Below, one piece after another: positions 36,749 through 46,569 of a DNA stretch of 64,000 bases; within the stretch, counting starts at the first letter, position 1; the number at the start of each line of letters is the position of its first letter. Source of the stretch: Calothrix sp. NIES-4105 (GTDB taxonomy: Bacteria > Cyanobacteriota > Cyanobacteriia > Cyanobacteriales > Nostocaceae). Made by a program: the position numbers and the translations under genes. The DNA lies in the NCBI RefSeq assembly GCF_002368415.1, contig NZ_AP018290.1, positions 7,865,717 through 7,929,716 on the forward strand, read 5' to 3'. Under the pieces are notes generated by a model that did not search any database, was not told where the DNA came from, and saw only the letters and a program-made list of their open reading frames with translations.

Positions 36749-37102
36749 ATGAAACTACTACAAATTTCCCGTATCGCAACCACTGCTTTAGCGCTATTAA
36801 CAGCTATTACTGTATCTAGCTGTGGTGGTGGAAAACAAGAAAGCGCTTCGGACACCTCAACAACCACAACCACAACAACAACCACAACGACAACACCTAT
36901 ACCAACAGCACAGACAACACAAGCAACTGCACCTCAAGGTACAAATTGCCCAACCGATAGTCCTATAAAAGGTGTAACAAGTAAAAGACTTGGAAAAATC
37001 GCCCTCACTACAAAGTCCCCTGAGTACAATACAGCTAAGGCAGACAAATGTTTTCCGACTACAGCAGCTGCTCAACAAGCAGGCTATAAAGTTCCTAAAT
37101 AA
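36749..37102 (+). CDS. Secreted lipoprotein with a threonine run and a sunset-like C-terminal motif
   Basis: The 117-residue protein has a lipoprotein signal peptide ending in TVSSCGGG (lipid cysteine about residue 25). A tract of twelve consecutive threonines follows (about 37-48), encoded by a mixed ACA/ACC/ACG microsatellite. The C-terminal part CPTDSPIKGVTSKRLGKIAL ... EYNTAKADKCFPTTAAAQQA, ending GYK, resembles the small sunset/Ada-like metal-binding domain found after nucleases and in secreted proteins. The threonine run is a likely flexible or glycosylated linker and may vary in length between strains. Confidence 0.78.
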   Translation: MKLLQISRIATTALALLTAITVSSCGGGKQESASDTSTTTTTTTTTTTTPIPTAQTTQATAPQGTNCPTDSPIKGVTSKRLGKIALTTKSPEYNTAKADKCFPTTAAAQQAGYKVPK

Positions 37103-37189
37103 GATTATTTATTATTCCTTAAAAGAGGTTCTTTAGGTGTAAACTCATCAATCAGCGTTATAATTATTGCTGGTGCTGGTTTATACTTA

Positions 37190-40100
37190 TCACTCAAAAG
37201 GAATAGTAAAGTAAAAAGTACTTCCCTCACCCAAGGTACTTTCTACCCAAATGTTTCCATTATGCTGTTGGATAATACTTTTACAAATTGCTAACCCTAA
37301 ACCTGTACCATCTTGCCGACGCGCGTCAGAAGCATCAAGCTGTTGAAATCGCTCGAAGATAATTTCTAGTTTATCGAATGGGATACCACGTCCATTATCT
37401 TTAACTATAAATAATACTTCTTTACCTTGCTGACGAGCTTCCACCCACACCGTAGTATCAGGTTTAGAAAATTTTATCGCGTTGCTTAGTAAATTAGTTA
37501 GAGTTTGAACAATCCGGTCTGAGTCTACCCACACATTTATAGATAACTTAGTTACAGATAAAACTATACCTGCTTTGTCAGCAAGCGGTTGAATAACATT
37601 GACTGCCTCACTAATCAAATCAGCAGTGTTACAAATTTGCTTGGACATTTTTACCCGACCTGACTCGATACGTTCGATGTCTAATACGTCGTTGATTAAT
37701 CTGACCAAACGTTCGGTGCTATCGGTTGCTATTTGCAGTAAACGCTGACTTTGTTGTGAATCTGGTTTGAGTAAACCACTTGCTAACATACCTAGCGAAC
37801 CATGAATCGATGTTAAGGGAGTTCGCAGTTCGTGACTTACGACTGATATAAACTCGTTTTTCATCCGTTCGATTTGTTTTCTGTCGCTAACATCTTGCAA
37901 GTAAACCGTGTAAACTGTTTCATCCCCTAATTTCAATTTAGAAATTGAAGCTTCGGCAGGAAACTCTGTACCGTCTTTTCTTTTGCCGTAAATTTCCCGT
38001 CGTTCTGCCATTTTTCTCGACTGATTCGGAGATGTTTCAAACTCTGATACATGCTGACGATGTATTTTTGTATACCTTTGAGGTAATAGTAAATCAAGGG
38101 GTTGTCCTAATACTTCTTTTGCCAAATAACCAAATATTTTCTCGGCGCCGGAGTTAAATAGAGTGATACGCTGGTTACTATCAATCGAAATAATCGCATC
38201 ATCGGCAATACTAACAATGCCAGCAAATAAAGCTTGAGAGTTTCGCAGTGCTTCCTGTATTTCTAATCGTCTTTCGAGTTCACACTGCAAAGTTTGATTC
38301 ACTTGAATTAGTTCGTTTGTACGTTCTTGCTCTCGACGTAGTAAAATAATGCTATACGCTAAATCAGCAGTTAACTGTTCGAGTTGTCCAACGGATTCAT
38401 TATTAAAAGCATTACTGTCATTGCTATAAATATTAATAACACCAAATGCTTTATGGTTTGATATCAAAGGTATTGAGATTAATGTATTTTTTTCTAAATC
38501 TGTACTCTTGTCTTCAAATACACATGTTTTAGCCGTTTCAATAGCTTTAATACCTATCTTCAATAAGTTATCTCTTGCTACATCACCATTAGATGCAACA
38601 GTGACAATCTTCAGTGGTACTTCGGTTTCTAACAAATCTACCCAAACCGATTTATACTTACCAATTTCAGTAAGTATTTTACATATATCCGATAATAAAT
38701 CTAACTCATTTTGCGCGCGTAGCAATGATTTATTACAAGCACTTAGAGCTTTGAGCATACGGTTAATTTGACGTATATTAGCTTGTGCGTGAAATAGTCG
38801 CAGCTTGTTACGTTCTAAACGGTTGAGAATGCGAGTTACTAATTCTGGACCAATAATTGGTTTACTTACAAAATCATCGGCGCCAGCAGTAAAAACCTGA
38901 TTTATAATTTCAGCATCATTATGAACTGTCAGAAACAAAATAGGTAAATCATTCCAGTTGCCATCACTCCGAACTTGTTGACAAAGTTCAATGCCGCTAA
39001 TTTGTGGCATTTCTACGTCTAAAATCACTAAATCAGGCAAAACTTCTTGAAGCTTGATGTGAAAGTTCTGGGGATTATCTAGTGGGAAAACTTGTAATCC
39101 CCAAGGAGCAAGTAAAGTTTCCAAAACTGCTAAAATTTTGGGGTCATCATCAACAACTAAAATCCTCGCAACCGCTCGTTCGTCTAGTTCTAATTCTTCT
39201 GTCACAGATGTTGTTTCGTGAGATGGTTCGATTGCTTGCTCTAATGCTTTAACTAGAGTACCAAATTTGTTTACCTCCTGAATATCTAAACTTTTTAGTT
39301 TGAGTAGCTTTTCAAGTTGTGCAGCTATTTTAGAACCTTCTGGAAATCCAAAAGTCAAGAGCGAACCAGCCAAAGTATGTGCGTGACTGAGCGCAACGGA
39401 TCGCAGTTCGTTATCTAAATTTTTGTTAATTAAAGCGAATGCAGCTTGAGCTAATGTATCTACTTGCTCTCTGACTCTGCCTTTATACTTCTGCCATATT
39501 TCGGCGACTGAAGAGAGAGTTTTTTGCTTTGCTTTTAAATTAGGTGTCGAAAGCTTAGATTTGTGTATTGCCTTTAAACGATAACCAATTCCATAGACTG
39601 TTTCAATTAAATCAGTTTCGGCGCCAGCGGCTTTAAACTTTTGCCGCAACCCTTTGATATGAGTCCGTACCGCTTCTTCTCCAGGTACATCCTGAAACGA
39701 CCACAATTGTTCTAAAATCATGCCACAGCTAAATAACCGCTTACTGTTTCGCATGAATAACTCTAAAAGCGCATATTCTTTTGGTGTTAACGTTAATATT
39801 TCGTTACAATAAGTTGCTTCACAGTTAGCAGGGTAAAGCCGTAAATCACCATACTCTAACACTGGTTGCGACGATACGGCGCCACGACGCAACAAAGCAT
39901 GTATACGCGCGACTAATTCCTCTTCATCAAATGGTTTAACAACATAATCATCGGCGCCAGCATTCAAACCAACTGCTTTATCATGACTATCATTGCACCC
40001 CGTCACAAGCAGTATAGGCATTTGCAACCCATGCTCTCGAATTCGACGACAAAGACTAATACCATCTAATGAAGGCAACAAAACATCGAGAAGTACCAAA

Positions 40101-40237
40101 TCATATGAATAGTACTGAATTAAATCCCAGGCTTCTTCTCCATCTGTAGCAACTTCAACCGCATAATTTAGATTGCTGAGGATAGCAGCAAGCATTTGAC
40201 CAAAAAGCGTATCATCCTCGACAACTAAAATTTTCAT
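37190..40237 (-). CDS. Hybrid histidine kinase with an OmpR-type DNA-binding regulator at its N-terminus
   Basis: A 1015-residue protein with an unusual domain order. Receiver 1 (1-118, phosphoacceptor D51 in LVLLDVLLPSLDG), OmpR/PhoB winged helix (about 125-228, TPKEYALLELFMRNSKRLFS and ETVYGIGYRL), Hpt (about 245-345, with AHTLAGSLLTFGF), receiver 2 (about 355-475, DLVILDVEMPQISG), GAF (about 500-640), PAS (about 655-775, FNSGAEKIFGY), HisKA (SVVSHELRTPLTSIHG) and HATPase (GTGLGLAICKS). It contains every element of a phosphorelay plus its DNA-binding output in one chain. There is no membrane helix. Its target promoters are unknown. Confidence 0.93.
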   Translation of the reverse strand: MKILVVEDDTLFGQMLAAILSNLNYAVEVATDGEEAWDLIQYYSYDLVLLDVLLPSLDGISLCRRIREHGLQMPILLVTGCNDSHDKAVGLNAGADDYVVKPFDEEELVARIHALLRRGAVSSQPVLEYGDLRLYPANCEATYCNEILTLTPKEYALLELFMRNSKRLFSCGMILEQLWSFQDVPGEEAVRTHIKGLRQKFKAAGAETDLIETVYGIGYRLKAIHKSKLSTPNLKAKQKTLSSVAEIWQKYKGRVREQVDTLAQAAFALINKNLDNELRSVALSHAHTLAGSLLTFGFPEGSKIAAQLEKLLKLKSLDIQEVNKFGTLVKALEQAIEPSHETTSVTEELELDERAVARILVVDDDPKILAVLETLLAPWGLQVFPLDNPQNFHIKLQEVLPDLVILDVEMPQISGIELCQQVRSDGNWNDLPILFLTVHNDAEIINQVFTAGADDFVSKPIIGPELVTRILNRLERNKLRLFHAQANIRQINRMLKALSACNKSLLRAQNELDLLSDICKILTEIGKYKSVWVDLLETEVPLKIVTVASNGDVARDNLLKIGIKAIETAKTCVFEDKSTDLEKNTLISIPLISNHKAFGVINIYSNDSNAFNNESVGQLEQLTADLAYSIILLRREQERTNELIQVNQTLQCELERRLEIQEALRNSQALFAGIVSIADDAIISIDSNQRITLFNSGAEKIFGYLAKEVLGQPLDLLLPQRYTKIHRQHVSEFETSPNQSRKMAERREIYGKRKDGTEFPAEASISKLKLGDETVYTVYLQDVSDRKQIERMKNEFISVVSHELRTPLTSIHGSLGMLASGLLKPDSQQSQRLLQIATDSTERLVRLINDVLDIERIESGRVKMSKQICNTADLISEAVNVIQPLADKAGIVLSVTKLSINVWVDSDRIVQTLTNLLSNAIKFSKPDTTVWVEARQQGKEVLFIVKDNGRGIPFDKLEIIFERFQQLDASDARRQDGTGLGLAICKSIIQQHNGNIWVESTLGEGSTFYFTIPFE

Positions 40238-40474
40238 TATGAAGTCATAATTAGCGAGCCTCTAACGACAATTGTACATGAAAGTACTAAAATAAACTCA
40301 GTTTCCCCAATAACCGAGTTCATATATAAATCAAACAAATAAATTGCTAATTAAATAACTAAAACTCTATGCACCACAAATAATTGTTATGGCTCTCAAA
40401 ACTTCTTTTGTAGCTGAATATCAGCTCTCATCCCAACAAAAGTAGATAAAATTTTCTATTTTTAACGTTTACAA
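40238..40474. other. Short intergenic region
   Basis: AT-rich spacer of about 240 bases upstream of the hybrid kinase gene; no feature recognised beyond the presumed promoter. Confidence 0.4.
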
Positions 40475-40660
40475 CTATCCTGCGGAGTAAATCTTCCACT
40501 TTTCTTGTTTTTTTCGTGTTTCCACCAAAGTTAATTTTGAGGAAACATACTTTTCATCAAAAACGGGCATAACCTCCCAGCAATTACGGCAAAACCAGTA
40601 AACTTGATTACCTCGTACATGCTTTAGCAATACATTAGAACAACACGGGCAGTTACTCAT
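40475..40660 (-). CDS. Small zinc-ribbon-like protein
   Basis: The 61-residue protein begins MSNCPCCSNVLLKHVRGNQV and continues YWFCRNCWEVMP. Two CxxC pairs (C4/C7 region and CRNC) make a likely zinc ribbon, followed by a short basic tail. Similar very small proteins occur across cyanobacteria. An upstream ATG at 40693 is possible, but the family start is the one chosen. Function unknown. Confidence 0.7.
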   Translation of the reverse strand: MSNCPCCSNVLLKHVRGNQVYWFCRNCWEVMPVFDEKYVSSKLTLVETRKKQEKWKIYSAG

Positions 40661-40838
40661 AGCAAACATTCCATCGAAATATTGTAGTATCACAAAGCAT
40701 ATTCTTGCTTCACTTCAAAAGTATTTCGAGAATGTGAGGAACTTGTGAAGAATCTTAATAGCCGTTACAAAAATTTATTTAGCATTTGACAGTAGAACAG
40801 GCGGGATGCCTGTCCCAAAGCAAAGCTTTACACAACAG

Positions 40839-41750
40839 CTAGTTACCCTCACTCAACCAATTCTCTAAATCAGCAGTCGAAGTAAAATCCAACAGCGCTT
40901 CTCCCAAATCTTCTAACCTTTGCGTAGGAAGACCTTGAATTTGTTCCTGCTGCTGAGTACTTAAGTTACCAAAACGACGATTAAGCTGACGCAGAACGAG
41001 TGAGGCCGCTTCACGTTGCATCCCCTGTTCCATTCCCCGTTCCATCCAATCAGTAACTATTTCCATAACTTGCTCCTGCTGTTTTGGTTCTATAGTAGCA
41101 ATTTGTTCTTGAAACTCAGCTTCCTCAGTTTCATTAAGTTTAAGGTAAGTGCCGATAAATCCAGAGATTAACTCGATTTGTGCAGCATTAAGTCCCAAGC
41201 TAGTAAGTAGTTGCAGTGATAATAATTTGACAGTCGGTCGATCTTCGGCGCGCATTCGCATTTTAGACATCAAAGCGCAAGCAACTGGATTTGTAGTATT
41301 AACAAAATTTTGCCAGTCTAATTGGTTTAATTGTACAACTCGGTATTCAAACTTAAGTGGTGTCCAGCCAGGAAAGTCGATCTGAAAAGATGATGGCTCT
41401 TGAGTTAATGGTGCATCATGAGAGTAAATAACGATTGGATATATGGGCAGACGATATTCTTTATACAAGTCTATATAGTATAAGAACATTCTTTGGTTAA
41501 AGACTTTCGGAGTATATGATTGGTGTTCGAGATGAATAATAAATAACTTTTCCTGATTTTGAAACAAAGCTTGCACCAATATATCCACAATTTTCTTTTC
41601 ACCATCGATGATATCTGTAATTATTTCTTGTGGCAGGAATTGTATTGAGTCCCGTTGCCAATAATTACTAATATCTGGAAAAAATAACTCTATAAACTCT
41701 GGGAAAAAATTCTGTAACAGCTTCTTAAATAAACCGTCATGGTCAATCAT
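40839..41750 (-). CDS. Rpn-family / DUF4351 protein (PD-(D/E)XK nuclease-like)
   Basis: The 303-residue protein has an N-terminal recombination-promoting nuclease-like domain: DHDGLFKKLLQNFFPEFIEL, then ADIL-type VDILVQALFQNQEKLFIIHL and EHQSY. It has a C-terminal DUF4351 region with LVLRQLNRRFGNLSTQQQEQ and LGEALLDFTSTADLENWL. Such genes are frequent and variable in cyanobacterial genomes and may be linked to mobile DNA, but no mobility genes are adjacent. A CTTGTGGAACAGGC-family repeat lies at each side (about 40795 and 41880). Confidence 0.87.
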   Translation of the reverse strand: MIDHDGLFKKLLQNFFPEFIELFFPDISNYWQRDSIQFLPQEIITDIIDGEKKIVDILVQALFQNQEKLFIIHLEHQSYTPKVFNQRMFLYYIDLYKEYRLPIYPIVIYSHDAPLTQEPSSFQIDFPGWTPLKFEYRVVQLNQLDWQNFVNTTNPVACALMSKMRMRAEDRPTVKLLSLQLLTSLGLNAAQIELISGFIGTYLKLNETEEAEFQEQIATIEPKQQEQVMEIVTDWMERGMEQGMQREAASLVLRQLNRRFGNLSTQQQEQIQGLPTQRLEDLGEALLDFTSTADLENWLSEGN

Positions 41751-41981
41751 AGTGGATGCAGCTGGTTTTTGTACTGGTTAGTACTTGATTATTGGCCATA
41801 TTTACTCAAATGTGAATCATTGTGTAATATTTATTGACGAGAACATATATAGAGATAAACTTTATACTTGTAATTGGACAGCCTGGGAAGGCTGTTCCAC
41901 AAGATGGAATGATAATGTTACCTAGAGGAACTGCGATAAAGTGCTGACTGTCTTATTCTTAAAGACAGATATATATAGATA

Positions 41982-42950
41982 GTGGGTGAGAAAGTGTATT
42001 TTAGCGTTGTTATTCCAACTTATAATCGTAAGCCTATATTAGAAAAATGCCTTCGAGCATTAGAAGCACAGCAACTTAGCTCATCAACAGTGACAGGATA
42101 TGAGGTTGTTGTAGTTGATGATGGTTCGACAGATGGAACGTTAGAGTGGTTAAGTTCAAATAAGAGCGAGTTTCCACATGTGCGAACTTTTGAACAAAAC
42201 CATGCTGGCCCTGCTTGTGCGCGTAATTTGGGAGTTGAGAAAGCTGTTGGTGATACAATTATCTTTATAGATAGTGATTTAGTTGTCACTGAAACCTTTT
42301 TGCAGTCTCACGCTGATGCTCTTGTGGCAGGGCAAGCTCAACTAGGTAACGATAAATTTTTTACCTACGGCGCCGTCATAAATACAGCTAATTTTGAGAA
42401 TCCAACTTCTGAACCCTATAAAATAACTGACTTTTCAGCAGCATTCTTTGCAACGGGTAATGTTGCTATAGCCAAACACTGGTTAGAAAAAGCAGGATTA
42501 TTTGACACAGGTTTTCAACTTTATGGGTGGGAAGATTTAGAACTCGGTGTAAGGCTCAAAAATCTAGGTCTAAAATTAATCAAATGCCCACAAGCAGTGG
42601 GTTATCATTGGCACCCAGCATTTAATACAGACCAAATACCCAACTTGATAGACAAAGAAATACAGCGTGGACGGATGGGAGTGTTGTTTTATCAAAAGCA
42701 TCCAACCTGGGAAGTGCGAATGATGATTCAAATGACTTGGTTACATCGTCTACTGTGGGGAATACTTTCCCTAAACGGTTTTCTGAACGAACGCACAATG
42801 CTCCCCGTACTACGCTGGTTAATCAGTATCGGCAAATCACAGCTAGCTTTAGAACTTGCTAGAATTTTCCTCAATTGGTACAACGTCAAGGGTGTTTACC
42901 AAGCATATTCGAAAATGAAACAATCGGAAATGAAACGAGTTGGCGCCTAG
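41982..42950 (+). CDS. Family 2 glycosyltransferase
   Basis: The 322-residue protein has a GT-A fold. It begins with FSVVIPTYNRKPILEKCL, has the nucleotide-sugar segment YEVVVVDDGSTDGTLEWL, the metal-binding IFIDSDLVV (DxD), and the galactosyltransferase-like FQLYGWEDLELGVRLKNLGL (GWEDLELG) near residue 185. The last acid pair supports a catalytic base. The donor and acceptor are unknown; polysaccharide or glycolipid synthesis is likely. Start at GTG 41982. A hairpin CGTGAAAACACG before a T-run (42952-42975) can end its transcript. Confidence 0.88.
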   Translation: MGEKVYFSVVIPTYNRKPILEKCLRALEAQQLSSSTVTGYEVVVVDDGSTDGTLEWLSSNKSEFPHVRTFEQNHAGPACARNLGVEKAVGDTIIFIDSDLVVTETFLQSHADALVAGQAQLGNDKFFTYGAVINTANFENPTSEPYKITDFSAAFFATGNVAIAKHWLEKAGLFDTGFQLYGWEDLELGVRLKNLGLKLIKCPQAVGYHWHPAFNTDQIPNLIDKEIQRGRMGVLFYQKHPTWEVRMMIQMTWLHRLLWGILSLNGFLNERTMLPVLRWLISIGKSQLALELARIFLNWYNVKGVYQAYSKMKQSEMKRVGA

Positions 42951-42951
42951 G

Positions 42952-42976
42952 CGTGAAAACACGTTCATTTTTTTCA
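42952..42976 (+). terminator. Weak hairpin terminator after glycosyltransferase
   Basis: CGTG-AAAA-CACG is a short stem followed closely by TTCATTTTTTTC. It lies directly at the glycosyltransferase stop codon. Strength is uncertain because the stem is only four base pairs. Confidence 0.45.
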
Positions 42977-43142
42977 TAAAAACCGTCATCAAAGCCTCTC
43001 CTAAAATGTGTTAACCTTGTATGGTTCTTTAAATTCCACACATCCTGGAATACGTCGGGTGTTTCCAATTTAATTTTTTGCCTTTTGGCGAAATATGGAG
43101 ATACAGCAGGATGGAGGTTTAACCCGAATAGGAGAAAAGTAA

Positions 43143-43922
43143 ATGCCAGTAGTTTCATTGGCTCAAATGATGGAGTCAGGGGTTCACTTTGGGCATCAAA
43201 CCCGCCGCTGGAACCCAAAAATGGATCCTTATATTTACACTGCTCGCAACGGTGTACATATTATTGATTTGGTACAAACCGCTCAGTTGATGGATGAAGC
43301 GTATAACTATATGCGCTCTCAAGCTGAGTCAGGCAAAAAGTTTTTGTTTGTTGGTACCAAACGTCAAGCAGCAGGTATCATCGCTCAAGAAGCAGCTCGA
43401 TGTGGCTCTCACTATATTAACCAACGCTGGTTAGGTGGAATGCTCACAAACTGGGCAACAATTAAAACCCGTGTAGACCGTTTAAAAGACTTGGAACGTC
43501 GCGAAGAAAGCGGCGCCCTTGACTTATTACCGAAAAAAGAAGCTTCAATGCTGCGTCGAGAAATGACGAAGTTACAGAAGTACCTCGGTGGTATCAAAAC
43601 GATGCGGAAAGTACCCGATGTAGTGGTAATTGTTGACCAACGTCGTGAGTATAATGCTGTTCAGGAATGTCAAAAATTGAGCATACCCATCGTGTCAATG
43701 TTGGATACCAACTGCGACCCTGATGTAGTAGATATTCCCATCCCAGCTAACGACGATGCAATTCGTTCGATTAAGTTAATTATCGGCAAACTCGCAGACG
43801 CAATCTACGAAGGTCGTCACGGTCAGTTAGAAGTCGAAGAAGAATTCGACGACTACGAAGGCGGCGAAGAAGAGTTCGATGATACCGACTACAGCGAATA
43901 CAAGTCAGAAGAAGAAGAATAA
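43143..43922 (+). CDS. rpsB: 30S ribosomal protein S2
   Basis: The 259-residue protein has [20 protein letters not shown] at its N-terminus, [15 protein letters not shown] [19 protein letters not shown], and [18 protein letters not shown]. It ends in a cyanobacterial acidic tail rich in Glu/Asp/Tyr ([20 protein letters not shown]). AGGAG precedes the ATG. It is followed by tsf, the universal gene order, though the 190-base spacer here is filled with STRR repeats. S2 is the last protein to join the 30S head. Confidence 0.97.
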   Translation: MPVVSLAQMMESGVHFGHQTRRWNPKMDPYIYTARNGVHIIDLVQTAQLMDEAYNYMRSQAESGKKFLFVGTKRQAAGIIAQEAARCGSHYINQRWLGGMLTNWATIKTRVDRLKDLERREESGALDLLPKKEASMLRREMTKLQKYLGGIKTMRKVPDVVVIVDQRREYNAVQECQKLSIPIVSMLDTNCDPDVVDIPIPANDDAIRSIKLIIGKLADAIYEGRHGQLEVEEEFDDYEGGEEEFDDTDYSEYKSEEEE

Positions 43923-43929
43923 TAATAAG

Positions 43930-44090
43930 TAATGAGTGCTGAGTGCTGAGTGCTGAGTAGTAAGTTAGGAGTTAATAGTTAGGAGGCGCGAAGTTAGGAG
44001 TTAGATAACATTTAAACTCTTAACTCAGCACTCAGCACTCTTAACTCAGCACTCTTAACTCAACACTCAGCACTCAGCACTTTCAACTCA
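43930..44090. repeat. STRR repeat array between rpsB and tsf
   Basis: Several GTGCTGA units occur in direct order at 43933-43957. After a GTTAGGAGTTA segment, multiple CAGCACT units appear in reverse order (about 44019-44085). The array can fold into a long stem inside the rpsB-tsf mRNA. It belongs to the same heptamer family as the sequence in the trnL intron and that at 32630-32745. Confidence 0.88.
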
Positions 44091-44112
44091 TTAGTTTAGG
44101 GATTGAGGCAAT

Positions 44113-45057
44113 ATGGCGGAAGTATCTGCAAAACTTGTCCAAGAGCTGCGCCAAAAAACTGGCGCCGGCATGATGGACTGTAAGAAAGCACTAAAAGAAA
44201 ACGAAGGTGATATTGAAAAAGCCTCCGAATGGTTACGGCAAAAAGGTATCTCCAAAGCTGATAAAGCAGCAGGAAAAGTCACTGCTGAAGGTCTTGTTGA
44301 AACTGTTGTTCAACAAGACGGTCGTGTGGGTGTGTTGCTTGAAGTTAACTGCCAAACCGACTTTGTTGCGCGAAATGATGCTTTTAAAGCACTGGTGCAA
44401 AATCTAGCAAAGCAAGCTGTTAGCGTAAGCAGTGTTGAAGAACTTTTGACTCAACCTTACGTTGAAAATAAAGATTTAACAGTTGCTGAAGTTATGAAGC
44501 AACAAGTCGCACAGTTGGGTGAAAACATGCAAGTGCGTCGTTTAGAAAATTTTTCACTTCAAGAAGGAACACAAGGTGTAGTTGAAAGCTACATCCATAC
44601 AGGTGGAAGAGTTGGTGTTCTAGTTGAATTAGACTGCCAAAATAATACTGCTGCAAGTAACGAAGAATTTAAAACTCTCGCGCGCAACATCGCGATGCAA
44701 GTAGCAGCATGTCCTAACGTTGAGTACGTCAACGTTCAAGAAATTCCTGCTGATATTGCCCAGAAGGAAAAAGAAATTGAAATGGGACGTGATGACCTCG
44801 CGAACAAGCCTGATAATATCAAAGAAAAAATTGTTCAGGGACGAATTGACAAGCGTCTCAAAGAAATGACTTTGGTTGACCAGCCTTACATTCGCGACCA
44901 AAGCATTACCGTAGAGGAGCTAGTTAAGCAAGCAGGCACCAAACTCGGTGACACCATTGAAGTTAAACGCTTTGCTCGCTTTGTTCTCGGTGAAGGTATC
45001 GAGAAACAAGAAATGAGCTTTGCTGATGAAGTTGCAGCGCAAATTGGCGCCAAGTAA
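44113..45057 (+). CDS. tsf: Translation elongation factor Ts
   Basis: EF-Ts is the nucleotide-exchange factor for EF-Tu. The 314-residue protein starts [20 protein letters not shown] with the [14 protein letters not shown] motif that contacts EF-Tu, followed by [20 protein letters not shown] and the core subdomains ([29 protein letters not shown]). It is longer than some short cyanobacterial and chloroplast forms, with both core subdomains present. It follows rpsB. The next gene lies 232 bases on. Confidence 0.97.
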   Translation: MAEVSAKLVQELRQKTGAGMMDCKKALKENEGDIEKASEWLRQKGISKADKAAGKVTAEGLVETVVQQDGRVGVLLEVNCQTDFVARNDAFKALVQNLAKQAVSVSSVEELLTQPYVENKDLTVAEVMKQQVAQLGENMQVRRLENFSLQEGTQGVVESYIHTGGRVGVLVELDCQNNTAASNEEFKTLARNIAMQVAACPNVEYVNVQEIPADIAQKEKEIEMGRDDLANKPDNIKEKIVQGRIDKRLKEMTLVDQPYIRDQSITVEELVKQAGTKLGDTIEVKRFARFVLGEGIEKQEMSFADEVAAQIGAK

Positions 45058-45289
45058 TGAGCCTTCACTCTTCTTTGTTAAGTTAGCACCCACGGTTCAC
45101 ATTTAATCATGGCAGGTCAAGCTTTGAGCCTGATCTGCTTTTGATTTATATAATAGTTACAACATAATCTTTCATATTATGGTTAGCATTCCAAATCTCT
45201 TTAATCTATAATAGCTACATACATTAGTACTATGGGGTTAATTTCAAATTTTTGTAGTTGTATAAAATATATATAAACAGCAAAAGCTT

Positions 45290-46477
45290 ATGGCGACGAT
45301 TGAGCGAATTGAGCAAGACATCAAAGCATTAGAGCAGACAGCAAGTAGAATCGCGAATTCATTACAAGATTCTTATACTGCTTATTTTGACGCGCTAGGT
45401 AAAGCAGTAAGGCAGCAGTTAATATTAGCTACTTACCACTTGTGTACTCAAGGATACCCTCAGATATTTTTACGGTTGTCCTTAAATCAGCGGCAAAAAT
45501 TGCAACAATCAATCCGTAATCTCGGAACGCAGACAGCTGACCATTTGGCGAAGTACACAAAGCCAGGTGCCGAGTTAGTACCAAATCAGGGTGATGCACT
45601 TATACTACACAATACCGCGCAAGAAAAACCCGTAGATGGTGAAGAACCAAGCGAGAAAGAGACAGACGGCAAAGAAACAGCCGAAAAAGAAGATAAATTA
45701 GAAATTTCCCAAGAAGCGATTCCTTTATCGTTTATTCAGTTACTGGCAAGCGAAGCATCTCCCTTTGACATGGAAGACGTGGAAAACATGGAAGACATGG
45801 AGGATATGGATGATGACATAGAGGACATGGATGATGATGATATGGAGGAATTAGAACTGGAAGACATGGAGGAATTTGAGGACGAAGATACTGTATCAAA
45901 CTCAGAAGAGGAACTAAAACCACAACCTGAAAAAAAACCAGACTCCAAAAAAGCAATTCCTCGATTACCTAAAATTCCGATATTTCCACTAATAAATCCA
46001 GTTCCTTTACGTTTTTCCGATATAAACGCCTCAAACCCTATGGAAATTAACCGATGGGTACAGAGTCTTGAAATTTCTACACAATTTGCACTCAAAAAGC
46101 TTTCGCGCGAAACTAACTTGCTGCTGCAAAAATCTGAAATTTTACCGAAAAAATTACCCGAACCAGTTATAGAAGCTGCTGCAACTGTATCTGAAGCCGC
46201 CGATGTGATGCCTGGGCCACCTAATGTTTTGAACGTCGTAGTAGAAATAGAAAGCGAACAAAAAAAAGGTGAAGGTCTAACACAAATCATGGCGGTTAAT
46301 TTGCGGCTAACAGAAATTGAATTTGCTGATTCTCAGGTTTCGGTAGCCCGTAAGCAACTCCGCATTCTTCATGGTCAGTTACAAAAACTGCGTCGTGACT
46401 ACTTCAAAAAACAGCGCGAACTAGCTGTTGCACAAGCTGAAGCTGCTTGGCGCGCGAGTTGGTTCGATGACTTATAA
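45290..46477 (+). CDS. Conserved cyanobacterial protein with a highly acidic central region
   Basis: The 395-residue protein has an N-terminal helical part (IEQDIKALEQTASRIANSLQ, LGKAVRQQLILATYHLCTQG), a long acidic repeat (about 163-205, MEDMEDMDDDIEDMDDDD), a proline/lysine-rich segment, and a C-terminal coiled coil LRILHGQLQKLRRDYFKKQR. I recognise no function. Related proteins sit between tsf and recG in other cyanobacteria, so the context is conserved. The acidic run is encoded by purine-rich GATGATGA-type DNA and may vary in length. Confidence 0.75.
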   Translation: MATIERIEQDIKALEQTASRIANSLQDSYTAYFDALGKAVRQQLILATYHLCTQGYPQIFLRLSLNQRQKLQQSIRNLGTQTADHLAKYTKPGAELVPNQGDALILHNTAQEKPVDGEEPSEKETDGKETAEKEDKLEISQEAIPLSFIQLLASEASPFDMEDVENMEDMEDMDDDIEDMDDDDMEELELEDMEEFEDEDTVSNSEEELKPQPEKKPDSKKAIPRLPKIPIFPLINPVPLRFSDINASNPMEINRWVQSLEISTQFALKKLSRETNLLLQKSEILPKKLPEPVIEAAATVSEAADVMPGPPNVLNVVVEIESEQKKGEGLTQIMAVNLRLTEIEFADSQVSVARKQLRILHGQLQKLRRDYFKKQRELAVAQAEAAWRASWFDDL

Positions 46478-46480
46478 CAA

Positions 46481-46533
46481 GGGCGGGTTAACAGATATCC
46501 TAAAACGATGTTAAAAATCTCGTAAACCCGCCC
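46481..46533. repeat. Single copy of the GTTAACAGATATCCT repeat in reverse orientation
   Basis: GGGCGGGTTAACAGATATCC then TAAAACGATGTTAAAAATC and CGTAAACCCGCCCC. It is the reverse complement of the tandem unit at 8631-8857, with GGGCGGGTT/AACCCGCCC making a hairpin. It lies in the 92-base gap before recG. Confidence 0.8.
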
Positions 46534-46569
46534 CAACGATAATCTAAAATCCTGTTAGACAAAATCGAA

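Noticed and set aside
36857-37078. Cysteine-rich 73-residue minus-strand frame
   Set aside because: It is the antisense of the threonine codon run in the lipoprotein (ACN gives NGT, read as Cys).
45736-46290. Serine-rich 184-residue minus-strand frame
   Set aside because: Antisense of the acidic repeat (GAT/GAC and ATG codons give serine codons); composition artefact.
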